A stretch of DNA of 64,000 nucleotides from contig CM024758.1 of NCBI GenBank assembly GCA_014218235.1, positions 101,283,698 to 101,347,697 on the forward strand, given 5' to 3'. This DNA comes from Colocasia esculenta. Lineage: Eukaryota; Streptophyta; Magnoliopsida; Alismatales; Araceae. This document shows positions 56,234 through 64,000 of the stretch, piece by piece. Position 1 is the stretch's first letter, and every line of letters begins with the position of its first letter. The notes under the pieces are model-generated. The model saw only the letters and a list, made by a program, of their open reading frames with translations, searched no databases and was not told the origin of the DNA. A program made the position numbers and the translations under genes.

Positions 56234-58024
56234 ATGGCAGCTCAAGGGTATGCTGAAGGTCAATCAGTCACCAGACCTCCATTCTTTGATGGAGAGGACT
56301 ACCAATATTGGAAGATGAGAATGGAATGCTTCATTCGAGGCACAGACTTTGATCTGTGGCAGGTAATTGAGGTAGGTGATTTTGTTATTGTTCCTGCTGA
56401 AGGCACTACTACTATTACAGTAGCAGATAAGCATAAATTATCCCTAAATTTTAAAGCTAAGAACTTTTTATGTTGTGTTTTATCTAAAAAGGAATTTAGT
56501 AGAGTATCTGATTGTAAATCTGCCAAAGAAATATGGGATAAGCTGCAGATAACTTATGAAGGAATAGATAAAGTGAAACAAACTAGGATAGATATTCTTG
56601 TTTCACAATACGAACAATTTAAAATGCTTCAAAACGAAAATATCACTACTATGTATAATAGATTTTCAAGCATAGTAGTAGGTTTAAATTCTCTTGGAAA
56701 AATTCTTTCTAATGAAGAAACCGTTAGAAAAATACTTAGGTCCTTAACTATTTCATGGACACCTAAAGTAACTGCTATTGAAGAGGCTCATGATTTAACC
56801 AAATTGTCGATTGATAATTTAATAGGTTCTCTCATGGCACATGAAATTATTATGGAGCGACTATCTGAAAGCCCATTAAAGAAAAAATGTACTAATGCTC
56901 TTAAAGTTGCAGCTGCTCTTTCCACTTCTTCTTCTTCTAGTTCAAAAGATGCAGATTCTGAAGACAGTGATGTAGATGATGTACTGTCCAAGCTTTAGAA
57001 AATTCTCAAGAAGAAGAAAAATGGATCAAGAAGGATTCAAAAGAAAGAGAGAAAAGAAAAAGAACCAGTCTGCTATGAATGCAGAAAACCTGGACATCTA
57101 AGACCAGATTGTCCTAGACTAAAGAAGACTGGTCAACCAGAAAAGTCCAAAATAAAGCACAAGAAATTCAAAAGAAAAGCCATGGCGGCTGCTTGGGAAA
57201 ATGAAGAGACCACATGCTCAGAATCATCAAGCTCAGAATCAGAGAAAGAGCAGGTAAATCTAGCCCTCATGGTAGGACTAGATGAGGTACATCCTAACTC
57301 ATCTTTTGATTCTTGCACAGATTCAGGATCAGAATCTGAAGATTTAGATCATGTTTTTAATGAACTTTATGATAAACACAAGGTTGTTGTAAAAGAACTA
57401 AAAAATCTCAAGAATAACCTTACCTGTTTGGAAAATACTAATTCTGATCTCACATCAGAAATGGAGCAATTAGAAAGAGAATTAAAAGATAGTAAAGAAA
57501 ATAATCATCTTTTGAATGAAGATTTGAAAAGAAAAAATAATGAAAAGTTAGAGTTAGAAGAAAAATTAAAAACTCTAACTGAAGAAAATCTCTACCTAAA
57601 AGAATCAGTTAGAAAATTAACAAAAGGAAAAACTTCTTTAGCTCTATGCTTAAAAGGATCAAAATCTGAAAATAACAAACAAGGGCTTGGATACATACCT
57701 CCAGAAAAAGGAAAACAAGCCATGATTCTAGAAAAATATCCCCTATCAAAATTTGTAAAAGAAACCAAGATGCCCCAAAAAAAGGCCCCTGTAAAAGAAA
57801 AAGTCTACAGAAATCATGTTCTAAAAACTCAGGACAAAGAAAATAAGAACAACAAAACAATCTATATTCATTGTTGTTCTCATTGCAATAAACTAGGACA
57901 CACTGTAAACACCTGCACAACAAGGCACTTAGTTTGGATCCCTAAAGGATATTTCATGCTTCTAACCATCAAGGACCCAAAAGGATTTGGGTACCTACCT
58001 TTGAGTAATTTTCTTGCAGGTTAG
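56234..58024 (+). pseudogene. Cop-5 gag, one in-frame stop
   Basis: A single frame of 596 codons is broken only by TAG at 56996-56998. UBN2-type Gag domain (ITYEGIDKVKQTRIDILV; KILRSLTISWTPKVTAIEEA), Ser/Asp-rich linker, zinc knuckle CYECRKPGHLRPDC (about 57070), an acidic patch, a Lys/Glu-rich coiled coil (about 57360-57640) and a second knuckle CSHCNKLGHTVNTC (about 57880). It ends shortly after the point where protease would begin. Gag of this form packages RNA and builds the particle. It is much better preserved than any pol in the copia elements here. Confidence 0.88.
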
Positions 58025-58405
58025 CCTTGGAGCATCAAAAACCAAGGATGCTCAAGACAGGAGTGACTACAGACTCTTCATTCAAATCTCATCTGAAGAA
58101 AGAGTAGTCACAAATATTGAATTGGTCTTTATTACTAATAATTATTTGCAAGTTTCATTCAGGTGGAGTCTCTCATTCAGGGGGAGCACAGACTAAGGGG
58201 GAGTTATTCATTTTTGTCAATCATTGTTGAACCCCTCAATGGTAAGAATTCTCTCAAAGGGGGAGAGAAATGCATGGTAAGATCCTTCCTTTTGGTTTGT
58301 GACAAAAAGGGGGAGAGTTTGTATGAATTTTCTGAAACCTCTATGCTTTATATATTTTTATCAGAAAATTCACATAAATTTTGTCATCACCAAAAAGGGG
58401 GAGAT
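58025..58405 (+). promoter_or_regulatory. Cop-5 repeated polypurine tracts before the right LTR
   Basis: GGGGGAG words occur at about 58180, 58198, 58260, 58309 and finally AAAAAGGGGGAGAT (58392-58405) touching the LTR. Several polypurine tracts are a described feature of Sireviruses. Only the last is positioned to prime plus-strand DNA. The small ORFs here do not resemble known proteins; the segment is the joined remnant left after loss of pol. Confidence 0.75.
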
Positions 58406-58682
58406 TGTTGAACCACTTTATGGTTGTCCTTATATTTTGTGATAACAAAACTTATGATGATTTCATATATATCTTTGTTGATTAAATACTATTGAATATT
58501 TTGTTTCATCTGAGTCGCATCAATCTCATAGCAAAATGCTGAGTCTCACTTGATGCAATATGGCGCACTAAAATGATAAATCGATGTTTAATCAATATAC
58601 ATCGATTTCAGTTCAAGTGCCAAAATTAATAAGCGCTACATCGATTTGTTTTTAATTGATTTTTAAAGGGCTACAACGACTT

Positions 58683-58880
58683 CACTAAGTGGCCATAACA
58701 ATTTGTTAAGAAATCGATCTCAGAACGATTCGCTAAGTGGCCTTAACGATTTGTTAAGAAATCGATCTCACAACGATTCGCTAAGTGGCGTTAACGATTT
58801 GTTAAGAAATCGATCTCAAAACGATTCGCTAAGTGGCCATAACGATTTGTTAAGAAATCGATCTCAGAACGATTCCTTTT
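58683..58880. repeat. 48-bp tandem repeats in the Cop-5 right LTR
   Basis: About four units of the same 48-bp repeat as at 43062-43310. Confidence 0.87.
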
Positions 58881-59448
58881 ATAGTTACATCGATTTGGGT
58901 CTCGTAACGATTTCATAAGTGACCACATCGATTCTTCAAGTGATCACAACGATTTGTCCTCATATCGATTTCGTTCCCATAACGATTTGATAAGTTTCAC
59001 ATCGATTTGGGTCTCGTAACGATTTCATAAGTGATCACATCGATTTCTTCAGATGATCATAACGATTTCATAAGTGATCACATCGATTTGTTCATAATCT
59101 TGCAACGATTTTCTTATAAATAAACAATGATTTTATAAGTCATATTCACATCGATTTCTCTTGTATGTTCAAGTGTTTTTGGCGCCTAAATGAAAAGTCA
59201 AATATCTTCTGACAAAAAGCTGCATGCGTAACTTCTCAGTCCTGTCAGAAAAAGATATGACTTATCAGTTTTAGCATGTTAAGAAAAAACACAGTAGCAT
59301 GCACAGCTTTCATGTAAACACTCTTTATGCTAACACTTTCTTCCATGCTCACAGACCTCGAAGACCACAAGAGTGATCAAGACAAGAGATGAGCAACGGG
59401 TAGAACTCCAACGGATCTCTTCAACAGATCCTTTTCAAAAGCCTCTCA

Positions 59449-59456
59449 TATAAAAG
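59449..59456 (+). promoter_or_regulatory. TATA box, Cop-5 right LTR
   Basis: TATAAAAG in the same context as at 43895. Confidence 0.62.
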
Positions 59457-60272
59457 ATGAAGCATGGCTGAAGAAAGACAAGAGCCTTCCTGAAAATCCT
59501 TTAAGGAGTGTACAACTGTGAGAAGAACCTTCAGGCCATAAACACTCAGAGAAAGAGAGAAGAGCTCGAGCCAAAAATCTATAGAAGCTTTCAAAGCAGA
59601 AGTCTTCATCGCCTTCAAGCCTTCTTCTCTTCCATTCTCCCTGTGCTCATTATAATCTTGGGGGAGAGTCTGTGACTGTGAGCTAAGTCCTGAGTGTTCA
59701 TCTTGTAATAGCTCTCAGATTGTTCTTTCTTTTCTAAGAAAGACCCTTGTCCAGCTGTAGGACTGTATACAGTGTGTAACCTAACTAGAGATTAGTGTCT
59801 AGCAGAACCTTGTTGGGGTTTGTACCAACAGGACCTAGCTGGGGGTTTAAGTCTAGAAGAACCGCACTGGGGTTTGTTCCAGGAGGTTTACTTCTAAACC
59901 TGTAAAAGAAGTAGGTTTGCTTCTGAGCCTAGAAAAGAAGTGGGCTACCTTCTTGCCGGGAAAGAGAAGAAGACCTGGTGGGGTATCCAGGGTGTTGTAG
60001 TGCCCTTGAAGGGGACTGTACCTTCTGTTAGTGAAATCCCAAGAGTTTGCTTGGGGACTAGACGTAGGACTTCCATGTGGAAAGGGCCGAACCAGGATAA
60101 ATCTCCTGTGTCCTTTTGTGTGATTGTTCTTTTGCTTCCGCACTGCCACTCTTCATCACACTAACACTAACCAAACTTTTAAGTGTTCACATTTTGATTT
60201 CAGATTTCAGAAAAACCTATTCACCCCCCCTCTAGGTTACCTTGCTGTCGTACATAAAGGGCCAACATTTTG

Positions 60273-60331
60273 TTAATCACCAAAATTGTATATAATTAAA
60301 TAAAAATTATATGGGGATGGACTGATCATCA
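60273..60331 (-). repeat. Cop-4 5' LTR, displaced end
   Basis: It continues the Cop-4 LTR after Cop-5 (TTAATCACCAAAATTG to GACTGATCATCA) and matches 29700-29758 of the 3' LTR. It is followed by the TAATG duplication at 60332-60336. Confidence 0.9.
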
Positions 60332-60336
60332 TAATG

Positions 60337-60860
60337 TGCCTAAGAAACAGGGAAGACTGTAAGCCCTACGTGACGAAGAACCCGTTGAGGAAGGTGGCGT
60401 GGTAGAAGGTACCCTACAAGTTTTCTCCTTATCAGCATTTGTTTTATTTGATACTGGAGCAACTCATTCATTCATATCTCAAAACTTTGCTGATACTTTA
60501 AATGTTAAACCAATACCTATGGGGTGTGAATTCTCTGTCACAACACCACTGGGAGGGAAGGAGAAATTGAACAAATATTTTCCATCAGTCGATGTAATGA
60601 TCGGAGAACATAACCTAAAAGCCCACTGATATGTATGCCCATGGAAGGCTATAATGTGATTTGGGAGCCGACTGGTTGTCCACTTATGGGGCAAGTGTCG
60701 ACTGTAAGAAAGGGAAAGTTATATTTAGTGAAATCCCTAAGTTGTCATTCACTGGAATTAGACATAAGAGACGGATGTCTCTTAGTCTCTACCATAAAGG
60801 CCCACAACATGATAAGGAAAGGTTGATTCACTTTCCTTGCGACCGTGATAGTTGAAAAAA
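60337..60860 (+). pseudogene. Gyp-1 protease region
   Basis: It continues the gag frame from 27625. The protease motif FDTGATHSFIS lies at about 60446-60480. Stops near 60370 and at 60630 and a frameshift near 60660 interrupt it; the segment DWLSTYGASVDCKKGK (about 60665-60710) is the usual sequence between protease and RT in chromoviruses. Confidence 0.85.
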
Positions 60861-60879
60861 GGGGTCTAAGATAGAAAAC

Positions 60880-61474
60880 ATACACATAGTCCAGGATTAC
60901 CCAGATGTGTTTCCTGAAGATCTGTCAGGGATTCCCCCTGAACGCGATGTCAATTTTTCTATTAAGTTAATCCCTGGAGCTGCACTGGTATCGTGTCAAC
61001 CGTACCGAACTGAAGGCACAACTGATGGAGCTATTAGAGAAGGGGTTCATCAGACCAAGTACTTCCCTATGGGGAGCACCCGTGATGTTCGTTAAAAAGA
61101 AGGTTGGATCGATGATGCTATGTATCGACTATCGACAACTCAATCAACTAACCATCAAGAACAAATACCCATTGCCTCGGGTCGATGAACTTTTCGACCA
61201 GATATCTGGAGCTCAATATTTCTCCAAGATTGACCTCCGATCTGGCTATCACCAAATGAGGATCAAGGATGACGACATCTTCAAAACGTCTTTCAGGAGC
61301 AGGTATGGACACTATGAATTCATTGTAATGCCTTTTGGTCTGACCAATGCTCCTGCGGCCTTTATGCAACTCATGAACATCATATATCGACCATATCTTC
61401 ATAAGTTTGTAGTCGTCTTCATCGACGACATCCTCATATATTCCAAGACCAAGAAGAACATGAAGAACATCTAA
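60880..61474 (+). pseudogene. Gyp-1 reverse transcriptase
   Basis: VFPEDLSGIPPERDVNFSI (about 60909) starts the RT region. A frameshift near 61005 precedes LLEKGFIRPSTSLWGAPVMF (about 61030). KNKYPLPRVDELFDQI, KIDLRSGYHQMRI, MPFGLTNAPAAFMQLM and the catalytic FIDD (61418-61429, intact) follow. Another frameshift at about 61470 ends the frame. It is clearly diverged from the Gyp-2/3/6 group. Confidence 0.9.
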
Positions 61475-62340
61475 GAATAGCTCTGCAAGTCTTGCGAGAC
61501 AACAAATTATATGCAAAGCTGAGCAAGTGCGAATTCTGGCTCGAAGAAGTGTCTTTCTTGGGCCATGTTATCTCAAAGGATGGCATCTCTGTTGATCCCT
61601 CCAAAGTCGAAGATGTACTCAACTGGGAGAGACCAACTAATGTCACAGAAATCAAAAGCTTCTTAGGACTGGCTGGCTACTACAGGCGGTTCATAAAGGA
61701 CTTCTCCAAGATCGCCGTTCCTCTCACGCGTCTTACACGAAAGGAGAATCCCTACTCTTGGAGTAAAAAGTGTGAGAAGAGTTTTCAAACTCTCAAAGAA
61801 TGTCTGACCTCCGCCCCTATTCTCGCTCTTCCAATAGAGGGAGAAGGTTTCTCTGTCTATACCGATGCCTCAGGAATTGGTATTGGCTATGTATTGATGC
61901 AGAAGGAGAAAGTCATTGCCTATTCTTCAAGTCAACTGAAGATGCATGAAGTCAACTACCCCGTGCATGATGTAGAGTTGGTTGTCGTGGTCTTCGCCTT
62001 AAAAATCTGGAGACATTATTTATATGGTGAGCAATTTACTGTCTATTCAAACCATAAGAGCTTGAAATATTTATTCTCTCAGAAGGAACTTAACATGAGG
62101 TAGAGGAGATGGCTTGAATACCTAAAGGATTTTGATTTCAACATCCAGTACCATCCAGGAAAGGGAAATGTTGTGGCTGATGCTCTTAGTAGAAAGCTGA
62201 TGGCATCTTTATCAAGTCTAGTCCTTCGCGAGATGCATCTACTAGAACAATTCACAAGATTAGACTTGAACATTGAACATAGGGATGATCGAGTCTTGGT
62301 TGCCAATATCAAGATTCAATCTAACATGCTGGCAGAGATC
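61475..62340 (+). pseudogene. Gyp-1 RT thumb and RNase H
   Basis: The frame is open from 61492 with KLSKCEFWLEEVSFLGHVIS, SFLGLAGYYRRFIKDF, YTDASGIGIGYVLM (about 61858) and SNHKSLKYLFSQKEL (about 62048). A TAG (from CAG) at 62101-62103 interrupts it, after which RRWLEYLKDF and NVVADALSRKL are still readable. Confidence 0.9.
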
Positions 62341-62610
62341 AAAGCACAATAGGATAGCGATCCATTCTTGGTTCGTATTAAGGAAACCTTAGCTGAACGA
62401 CCTGATTTTGCTATGACCGAGGATGGAAGGCTTGTATCCCAAGGAAGGACATGTGTTCTAGATAATGAGGAACTGAAGAGAAAGTTAATGGACGAAGCCC
62501 ACCAGACGAAGTATACTATTCATCTTGGGGGTACCAAAATATATTAGGACATGAAAAGAACATTTTGGTGGCTGAACATGAAGAGAGAGGTAGCCGAGCA
62601 TGCTGCTCAT
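62341..62610 (+). pseudogene. Gyp-1 integrase N-terminus, cut by Cop-7
   Basis: The zinc-binding part H...H...C is visible as DEAHQTKYTIHLGGTKIY (about 62490-62543) and MKRTFWWLNMKREVAEHAAH. TAG codons (from CAG) lie at 62350-62352 and 62545-62547. The frame stops at the Cop-7 LTR edge (62611), so the catalytic core, any chromodomain and the 3' LTR are not in the window. Confidence 0.85.
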
Positions 62611-62779
62611 TGTAGGGGATCGGATAGGTGACTTTGGTAAATGAACTAAGAAATCGTGTGTATAGCAGTGGAATTAAAATAAGTAAAACACACAATTCGA
62701 TCAGATCCAAATGTGGTGTGTGAGTATAGTGAATAAGAACAGCAAACCACACATCAAACCACAGTGCACTGAAGATTTT

Positions 62780-63020
62780 AAAGTGGTTCGGAGAACACAA
62801 CTTGTGTCTCCTACGTCCACCTCCTCACAACGGAGGAACCACTAGCCCAAGTGCAGTAAAAACTAGAGCACGACGACTCTAACCTCTTTGAGTTCAACAA
62901 CTCAAAGAAACCCAGGAGATAGGCACAACGACCTACTCCAAAGACCACTTGTGAATTCAACAAATTCACAAGCCCTTGAGCACCACGGCTCAAGCACCAG
63001 AGCACAACGGCTCCAACTCA
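62780..63020 (-). other. Hairpin ladder in the Cop-7 LTR
   Basis: Inverted repeats in a row: GGAGAACACAA/TTGTGTCTCC (62790-62811), CCTCC/GGAGG (62820-62836), CTTTGAGTT-CAAC-AACTCAAAG (62886-62907), a 10-bp stem CTTGTGAATT/AATTCACAAG with loop CAACA (62948-62972), CTTGAG/CTCAAG (62975-62994), and GAGC/GCTC pairs after that. All lie downstream of the TATA box in the sense direction, so they would be in the transcript. Confidence 0.8.
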
Positions 63021-63278
63021 GAGCACTGGGGCTCCAAAATAAAGTACAAAGTACTGAAACCTCTGGACCACAATAGATCCAAGTTCTGCTAGACCAAGCA
63101 CACTTAGAGAATAGATCCTCTAGTACGATCTATCTCAATACAATAGAAATGGTAGAGACAAATAGAATTGGGAGATTTGTGTAGAACACATACACAGATT
63201 CCCCAAAGAAATTGACACTCTAACCAGATACAAACTCTGATGGATCTCCTTCTGGACCAGCACTCCTGCAATCTCGAG

Positions 63279-63331
63279 CTCCTCCTCTTCTTCTCCTTCT
63301 TCTTCTCCTTCTTCTTCTCCTTCTTCTCCCC
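63279..63331. repeat. Pyrimidine microsatellite (TTCTTCTCC)n
   Basis: About 50 bp of imperfect CTTCTTCTC repeats on the + strand, within the Cop-7 LTR leader. The Glu/Lys-rich and Ser/Phe-rich ORFs across it are chance products. Confidence 0.85.
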
Positions 63332-63449
63332 TTGGCGGCGCTGCTCTGCTCCTCTGGATGCAGATGCTTCTTTCCCGCTCTTCTTCCATTCTTGCAGAAT
63401 ACTCTTGGCTCTTGTCTTGTGTGGATCCTTTGAGTGCCAAAGACATGGG

Positions 63450-63457
63450 TATTTATA
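63450..63457 (-). promoter_or_regulatory. TATA box, Cop-7 LTR
   Basis: The minus strand reads GGCTATAAATACCC, a strong plant TATA box. It supports minus-strand orientation of this LTR. Confidence 0.7.
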
Positions 63458-63574
63458 GCCCCATAGTTCCATAAAGAGCCTTAGGGTACGTGGGCACAAA
63501 AACCTAGGCAGATCCCCTTGAACCCGAAGCGGCCACGTGTCCAGATCAATTCTCGATTTTGAGTTTCAGCCGGA

Positions 63575-63905
63575 GTGTGTCGACCTATCCAAGGAGTGTG
63601 TCGACACACTGTCCCAAACCGGCATAATTGGTTCTCTGGGAAGAGTCACTAGTGTCGACACTACTTCAAGCTGTGTCGACACACTGTACAGAACTGACAA
63701 ACAGGTCTTCTGGGAATTGGATCTAGTGTCGACACCACTTGAGGCTGTATCGACACACAGTACAGACCTGTCAACTGGGTTCTCTGGGAACTGGGACTGG
63801 TGTCAACACCACTTGAGGCTGTGTCGACACACTTGACCTTTCCTTCATCATTTTGCCTTAGGGTTTGAAACCCTGTGTCGACACCAGTAGTGGGTGTGTC
63901 GACAC
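63575..63905. repeat. GTGTCGACAC palindrome array in the Cop-7 LTR
   Basis: About ten sites, including perfect palindromes AGTGTGTCGACACACT (63595-63610), AGTGTCGACACT (63651-63662), TGTGTCGACACA (63672-63683) and GTGTCGACAC (63821, 63875, 63896), plus near matches. They lie upstream of the TATA box in the sense direction, in U3. Confidence 0.88.
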
Positions 63906-64000
63906 TACCATGACAAAATCTGTATACACCTGCAAATTTAACACATAAATCATTAGTACAAGATATTATCATTAAAATATGAGATATTTAACATCAAAAA

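Larger units (their letters stand above)
42786..60267 (+). mobile_element. Cop-5: gag-only Sirevirus-like element
   Basis: TTTTG duplications flank it at 42781-42785 and 60268-60272, inside the Cop-4 5' LTR. It has two LTRs of about 1.9 kb, a primer site, one gag ORF and a polypurine tract. Protease, integrase, RT and RNase H are absent: after the first few protease codons the sequence jumps to the region of repeated polypurine tracts. It must have depended on a related element for enzymes, like the TR-GAG class of non-autonomous elements. Its left LTR is split by Gyp-6. Confidence 0.9.
58406..60267 (+). repeat. Cop-5 right LTR
   Basis: 1862 bp uninterrupted, TGTTGAACCA...GGGCCAACA. It gives the reference order for the split left LTR: motif array, TATA box (59449), hairpins, CGTAGGA/CCGAACC (about 60062-60092), C-run (shorter, about 60224-60230), end. 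Confidence 0.92.
27626..60331 (-). mobile_element. Cop-4: full-length decayed Sirevirus-like Ty1/copia element
   Basis: TAATG duplications lie at 27621-27625 and 60332-60336. In element order: 5' LTR (60331-60273 plus 42785-40867, split by Cop-5), primer site, gag, protease, integrase, RT, RNase H, a long extra 3' ORF, polypurine tract, 3' LTR (29758-27626). Integrase before RT marks Ty1/copia. The extra ORF, LTR size and second zinc knuckle fit the Sirevirus (SIRE/Maximus) lineage. Without Cop-5 the element is about 15.2 kb, large partly because of an internal duplication. Confidence 0.88.
3025..62610 (+). mobile_element. Gyp-1: oldest Ty3/gypsy element, host of the other insertions
   Basis: Discontinuous: LTR pieces at 3025-3059 and 18448-18865, gag at 19089-19753 and 27377-27625, protease to integrase at 60337-62610. 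The pieces join cleanly when Gyp-2, Gyp-3 and Cop-4 are removed with one copy of each 5-bp duplication. At both gag junctions the codons continue in phase. The pol order protease-RT-RNase H-integrase is that of Ty3/gypsy, and RT and protease look chromovirus/Tekay-like. The 3' end of integrase and the right LTR are missing at Cop-7. Many stops and frameshifts mark it as old. Confidence 0.85.
62611..64000 (-). mobile_element. Cop-7: Sirevirus-like LTR, runs off the window
   Basis: It starts TGTAGGGGATC within Gyp-1 integrase. No coding sequence is seen. Reading on the minus strand, a palindrome array (63905-63575), a TATA box (63457-63450), a hairpin series (63010-62780) and a GTAGGA/CCGAACC block (62813-62785) follow in the same order as in Cop-0, Cop-4 and Cop-5. 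It is therefore a 3' LTR or solo LTR in minus orientation. CTCAT (62606-62610) would be the target duplication. Confidence 0.7.

Noticed and set aside
63104..63499. Glu/Lys-rich ORFs resembling a nuclear protein
   Set aside because: They are created by the pyrimidine microsatellite at 63279-63331 within the Cop-7 LTR.

Overview
The window is plant nuclear DNA made entirely of nested LTR retrotransposons. I found no host gene, tRNA, rRNA or CRISPR array. An angiosperm is indicated by Ty3/gypsy chromovirus polyproteins of Tekay/Del type with a C-terminal chromodomain, by Sirevirus-like Ty1/copia elements, by primer sites matching plant initiator-Met tRNA (TGGTATCAGAGC), and by a decay pattern rich in CAG-to-TAG changes. 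The species cannot be told from this sequence. The setting looks like heterochromatin of a repeat-rich genome.

Layout. Names used below: Gyp-n for Ty3/gypsy, Cop-n for Ty1/copia. The oldest visible element is Gyp-1 (+ strand), whose parts are scattered from 3025 to 62610. Cop-0 (minus strand, 1-3024, cut by the window edge) lies at its left side. Gyp-2 (3060-18442, duplication TATAG) sits in the Gyp-1 LTR and has three LTRs. Gyp-3 (19754-27371, duplication CGGTC) and Cop-4 (27626-60331, minus strand, duplication TAATG) interrupt the Gyp-1 gag frame. Cop-5 (42786-60267, + strand, duplication TTTTG) sits in the 5' LTR of Cop-4. Gyp-6 (44209-55659, minus strand, duplication TGTAT) sits in the left LTR of Cop-5. 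Cop-7 (62611 to the window end, minus strand) cuts the Gyp-1 integrase. The nest is four levels deep (Gyp-1 > Cop-4 > Cop-5 > Gyp-6). Each fully bounded insertion is flanked by matching 5-bp duplications, and the Gyp-1 gag frame resumes across the Gyp-3 and Cop-4 junctions once one duplication copy is removed.

How the parts work. Gyp-2, Gyp-3 and Gyp-6 are one related Tekay-like group, with gag (two zinc knuckles), protease, reverse transcriptase, RNase H, integrase and chromodomain, and LTRs of about 3.1-3.3 kb. All copies carry stops or frameshifts; the longest clean stretch is the 597-codon zinc-knuckle/protease/RT frame of Gyp-6. Their gag appears to contain two short GT-AG introns at identical positions in Gyp-2 and Gyp-6. 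Cop-4 is a full-length, decayed Sirevirus with gag, protease, integrase, RT, RNase H and a long extra 3' (env-like) ORF that has been tandemly duplicated. Cop-5 is a gag-only derivative with several polypurine tracts.

Most notable: (1) conserved gag introns in the Tekay-like group; (2) a shared layout of the Sirevirus LTRs, in element order: a motif array, a TATA box, a ladder of small hairpins whose stems covary between families, then a conserved CGTAGGA/CCGAACC block and a C-tract before the primer site; (3) the three-LTR Gyp-2 with LTR-derived filler DNA; (4) the duplicated env-like ORF of Cop-4.
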